From Roseibium polysiphoniae (lineage in GTDB: Bacteria > Pseudomonadota > Alphaproteobacteria > Rhizobiales > Stappiaceae): a stretch of DNA of 64,000 nt. The stretch spans positions 705,486-769,485 of the forward strand of contig NZ_JACYXJ010000001.1 of assembly GCF_014842925.1 (NCBI RefSeq), read 5' to 3'. The stretch's first letter is position 1, and every line of letters starts with the position of its first letter. Position numbers and translations under genes: made by a program. The notes beneath the pieces were generated by a model. It did not search any database and had not been told where the DNA came from. It worked only from the letters and a program-made list of their open reading frames with translations. This document shows positions 63,146 to 64,000 of this stretch, one piece after another.

Positions 63146-63604
63146 TCACGCCCATGCAGTCTGGATGCGGCTGGCCATATCCCGGGGTATTTCGCAACCC
63201 GCGGCTTTGGCCAGATCATTCTTGTCAGACCTCGCCATTTTCAGGGTAGAAATGGCAAGATCAGTCGTTGCCGTGCGAGCCAGCCGCATCGCCAGGATGC
63301 ACTTCATGCGAACTTCGATCGCGGCCGAAAGCTGTAAGCACCCAACTTCTTCCTCCAGCTCCTTTCTTGCCGTGTTGTCCTTTCGTTGCCAGACGGGATC
63401 GCCTTGAAAAATGGTCTGAAGCGAGACCTTGCATTCATCGATTTCCACGACCTGCAACGGCCACTCTGGCCTGTGTTTGCCCTGGAGGTAGGCGTAGTTC
63501 TTCTTGGCATACGACTGTCCGTGACGGCCAGCATCGATGTGCATAGGAGAGAGCTTGCGAATTTCCGCACACATGGCCGCGATGCTCGGTTTGAACAGAG
63601 TGGG
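63146..63604 (-). pseudogene. remnant of a Mu/TniA-type transposase
   Basis: About 153 codons read on the minus strand from 63604 without a start, ending at 63146. The sequence PLQVVEIDECKVSLQ holds the first Asp of an RNase-H-type integrase core, and AIEVRMKCILAMRLARTATTDLAISTLKMA is the next strand-helix; this is the pattern of Mu-transposase-core (TniA-like) proteins. The N-terminal part is cut off by an IS3-type end at 63605, and the second Asp and Glu are missing. It is therefore a dead fragment. Confidence 0.7.
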
Positions 63605-63873
63605 TGACCTGCTCCCCAAGGGGTCCGCGTTTTTTAGTTTGCTGTGTTCAGGCTTTGGTCCTCTATTGACCGTTGGTGATACTGCCACGGGGCGAGCCCG
63701 TCGAGGCTCGTATGTGGGCGATTGTGATTGTAATCGTCGCGCCAGGCCGAGATCAGCTCTCGGGCGTGGCGATAGCTGCGGAACAGGTGCTCATTGAGGC
63801 ACTCGTCCCGAAGGCGGCCATTGAAGCTTTCGACAAAGCCGTTTTGCATCGGTTTGCCCGGGGCGATGTAATG
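63605..63873 (-). mobile_element. IS3-family fragment
   Basis: Starts with TGACCTGCTCCCC, an IS3-type terminal sequence, and carries the 3' end of an orfB transposase gene on the minus strand. It is broken at 63873 by a second IS. The other part must lie beyond the window. Confidence 0.75.
63634..63873 (-). pseudogene. orfB fragment of IS3-family transposase
   Basis: 79 codons: [20 protein letters not shown], then [11 protein letters not shown] and [21 protein letters not shown]. This is the C-terminal end of an rve-type IS3 OrfB, including the final catalytic Glu (VESFNGR). The start is missing because the second IS has inserted. Confidence 0.85.
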
Positions 63874-64000
63874 TGACCTGCCACGGGATTTTTCCTCCAC
63901 TGTCGATTAGAGTCCGACCCAATTTGAGGACGGACAATGAAGCGAACAAGATTCACGGACGAGCAGATCATCGGGATCCTCGCCGAGCATGAGGCGGGTG
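63874..64000 (+). mobile_element. IS3-family element, left end (continues beyond window)
   Basis: Begins TGACCTGCCACGGGATTTTT at the exact point where the orfB fragment stops, and contains the start of an orfA on the plus strand. It inserted into the older IS. The right end and target duplication are outside the window. Confidence 0.8.
63937..64000 (+). CDS. IS3-family OrfA, N-terminus only
   Basis: MKRTRFTDEQIIGILAEHEA, the start of an IS3 OrfA helix-turn-helix protein, preceded by GAGGA. Cut by the right edge after 21 codons. Confidence 0.88.
   Translation, partial: MKRTRFTDEQIIGILAEHEAG

Noticed and set aside
63653..63664. 12-bp inverted match to AGAGGACCAAAG at 54368-54379, suggesting terminal inverted repeats of one large element
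   Set aside because: The right copy lies inside the coding end of the IS3 orfB fragment, where it codes for ordinary residues, so chance is the simpler explanation.

Overview
The window looks like chromosome from a marine-type alphaproteobacterium of the Hyphomicrobiales, most like Stappiaceae (Roseibium/Labrenzia/Stappia). This placement is an inference from gene content and protein character (pcaDCHGI with divergent pcaQ, TRAP transporters, fused cysNC, HdaA, and imuA-imuB-dnaE2 with a GAAC-N7-GAAC box); no database search was run.

Layout. 1-7755: protocatechuate branch of the beta-ketoadipate pathway (pcaD, pcaC, pcaH, pcaG, pcaI on the minus strand), its LysR regulator pcaQ, and a three-gene TRAP transporter. 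A 12-bp element sits in inverted orientation upstream of both sides of pcaQ. 7956-11775: sulfate activation (cysQ, cysD, cysNC). 12004-16406: secreted YHYH protein, molybdopterin oxidoreductase, AlkC-like repair protein. 16624-30284: housekeeping genes (purN, purM, AI-2E permease, hdaA, ppk, ppx, rnd, ParA-like, aspS, MsbA-like ABC exporter). 30301-41570: two paralogous secreted proteins of unknown function, a PfkB kinase, an EAL phosphodiesterase, and a TetR-RND efflux operon. 41645-43586: a secreted protein and ureide catabolism genes. 43784-49117: the imuA-imuB-dnaE2 mutagenesis cassette. 49274-54187: a cluster of secreted proteins (second YHYH protein, YbhB-like, beta-trefoil-like), then a divergent AraC/SDR pair.

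54300-64000 differs: it is richer in A+T by eye, holds repeats and transposase remnants, and ends in nested IS3-family elements. It carries what I take to be the most novel content, an apparently undescribed peptide-maturation (RiPP-like) locus. In order: a SARP-like/TolB-like/TPR regulator; a PAP2/vanadium-haloperoxidase-fold enzyme with an N-terminal run of eleven Gly-Gly-Ile triplets; a subtilase; a highly structured intergenic region; a second subtilase whose C-terminal 300 residues match, from memory, the C-terminal domain of the cyanobactin proteases PatA/PatG; and two small genes whose products share a near-identical 20-residue N-terminus but have unrelated C-termini, as expected for precursor peptides with a common leader. 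No YcaO/heterocyclase, radical SAM enzyme, lanthipeptide synthetase or transporter is visible in the locus, so the chemistry is open: simple leader removal, macrocyclisation by the PatG-like protease, or a haloperoxidase-type tailoring step.

How the parts work together: catabolic modules (pca plus TRAP, ureide) feed central metabolism; LexA probably controls the mutagenesis cassette; a 19-bp element is shared upstream of the two YHYH loci 37 kb apart. All function calls are by recognition of motifs and overall sequence character, without alignments.
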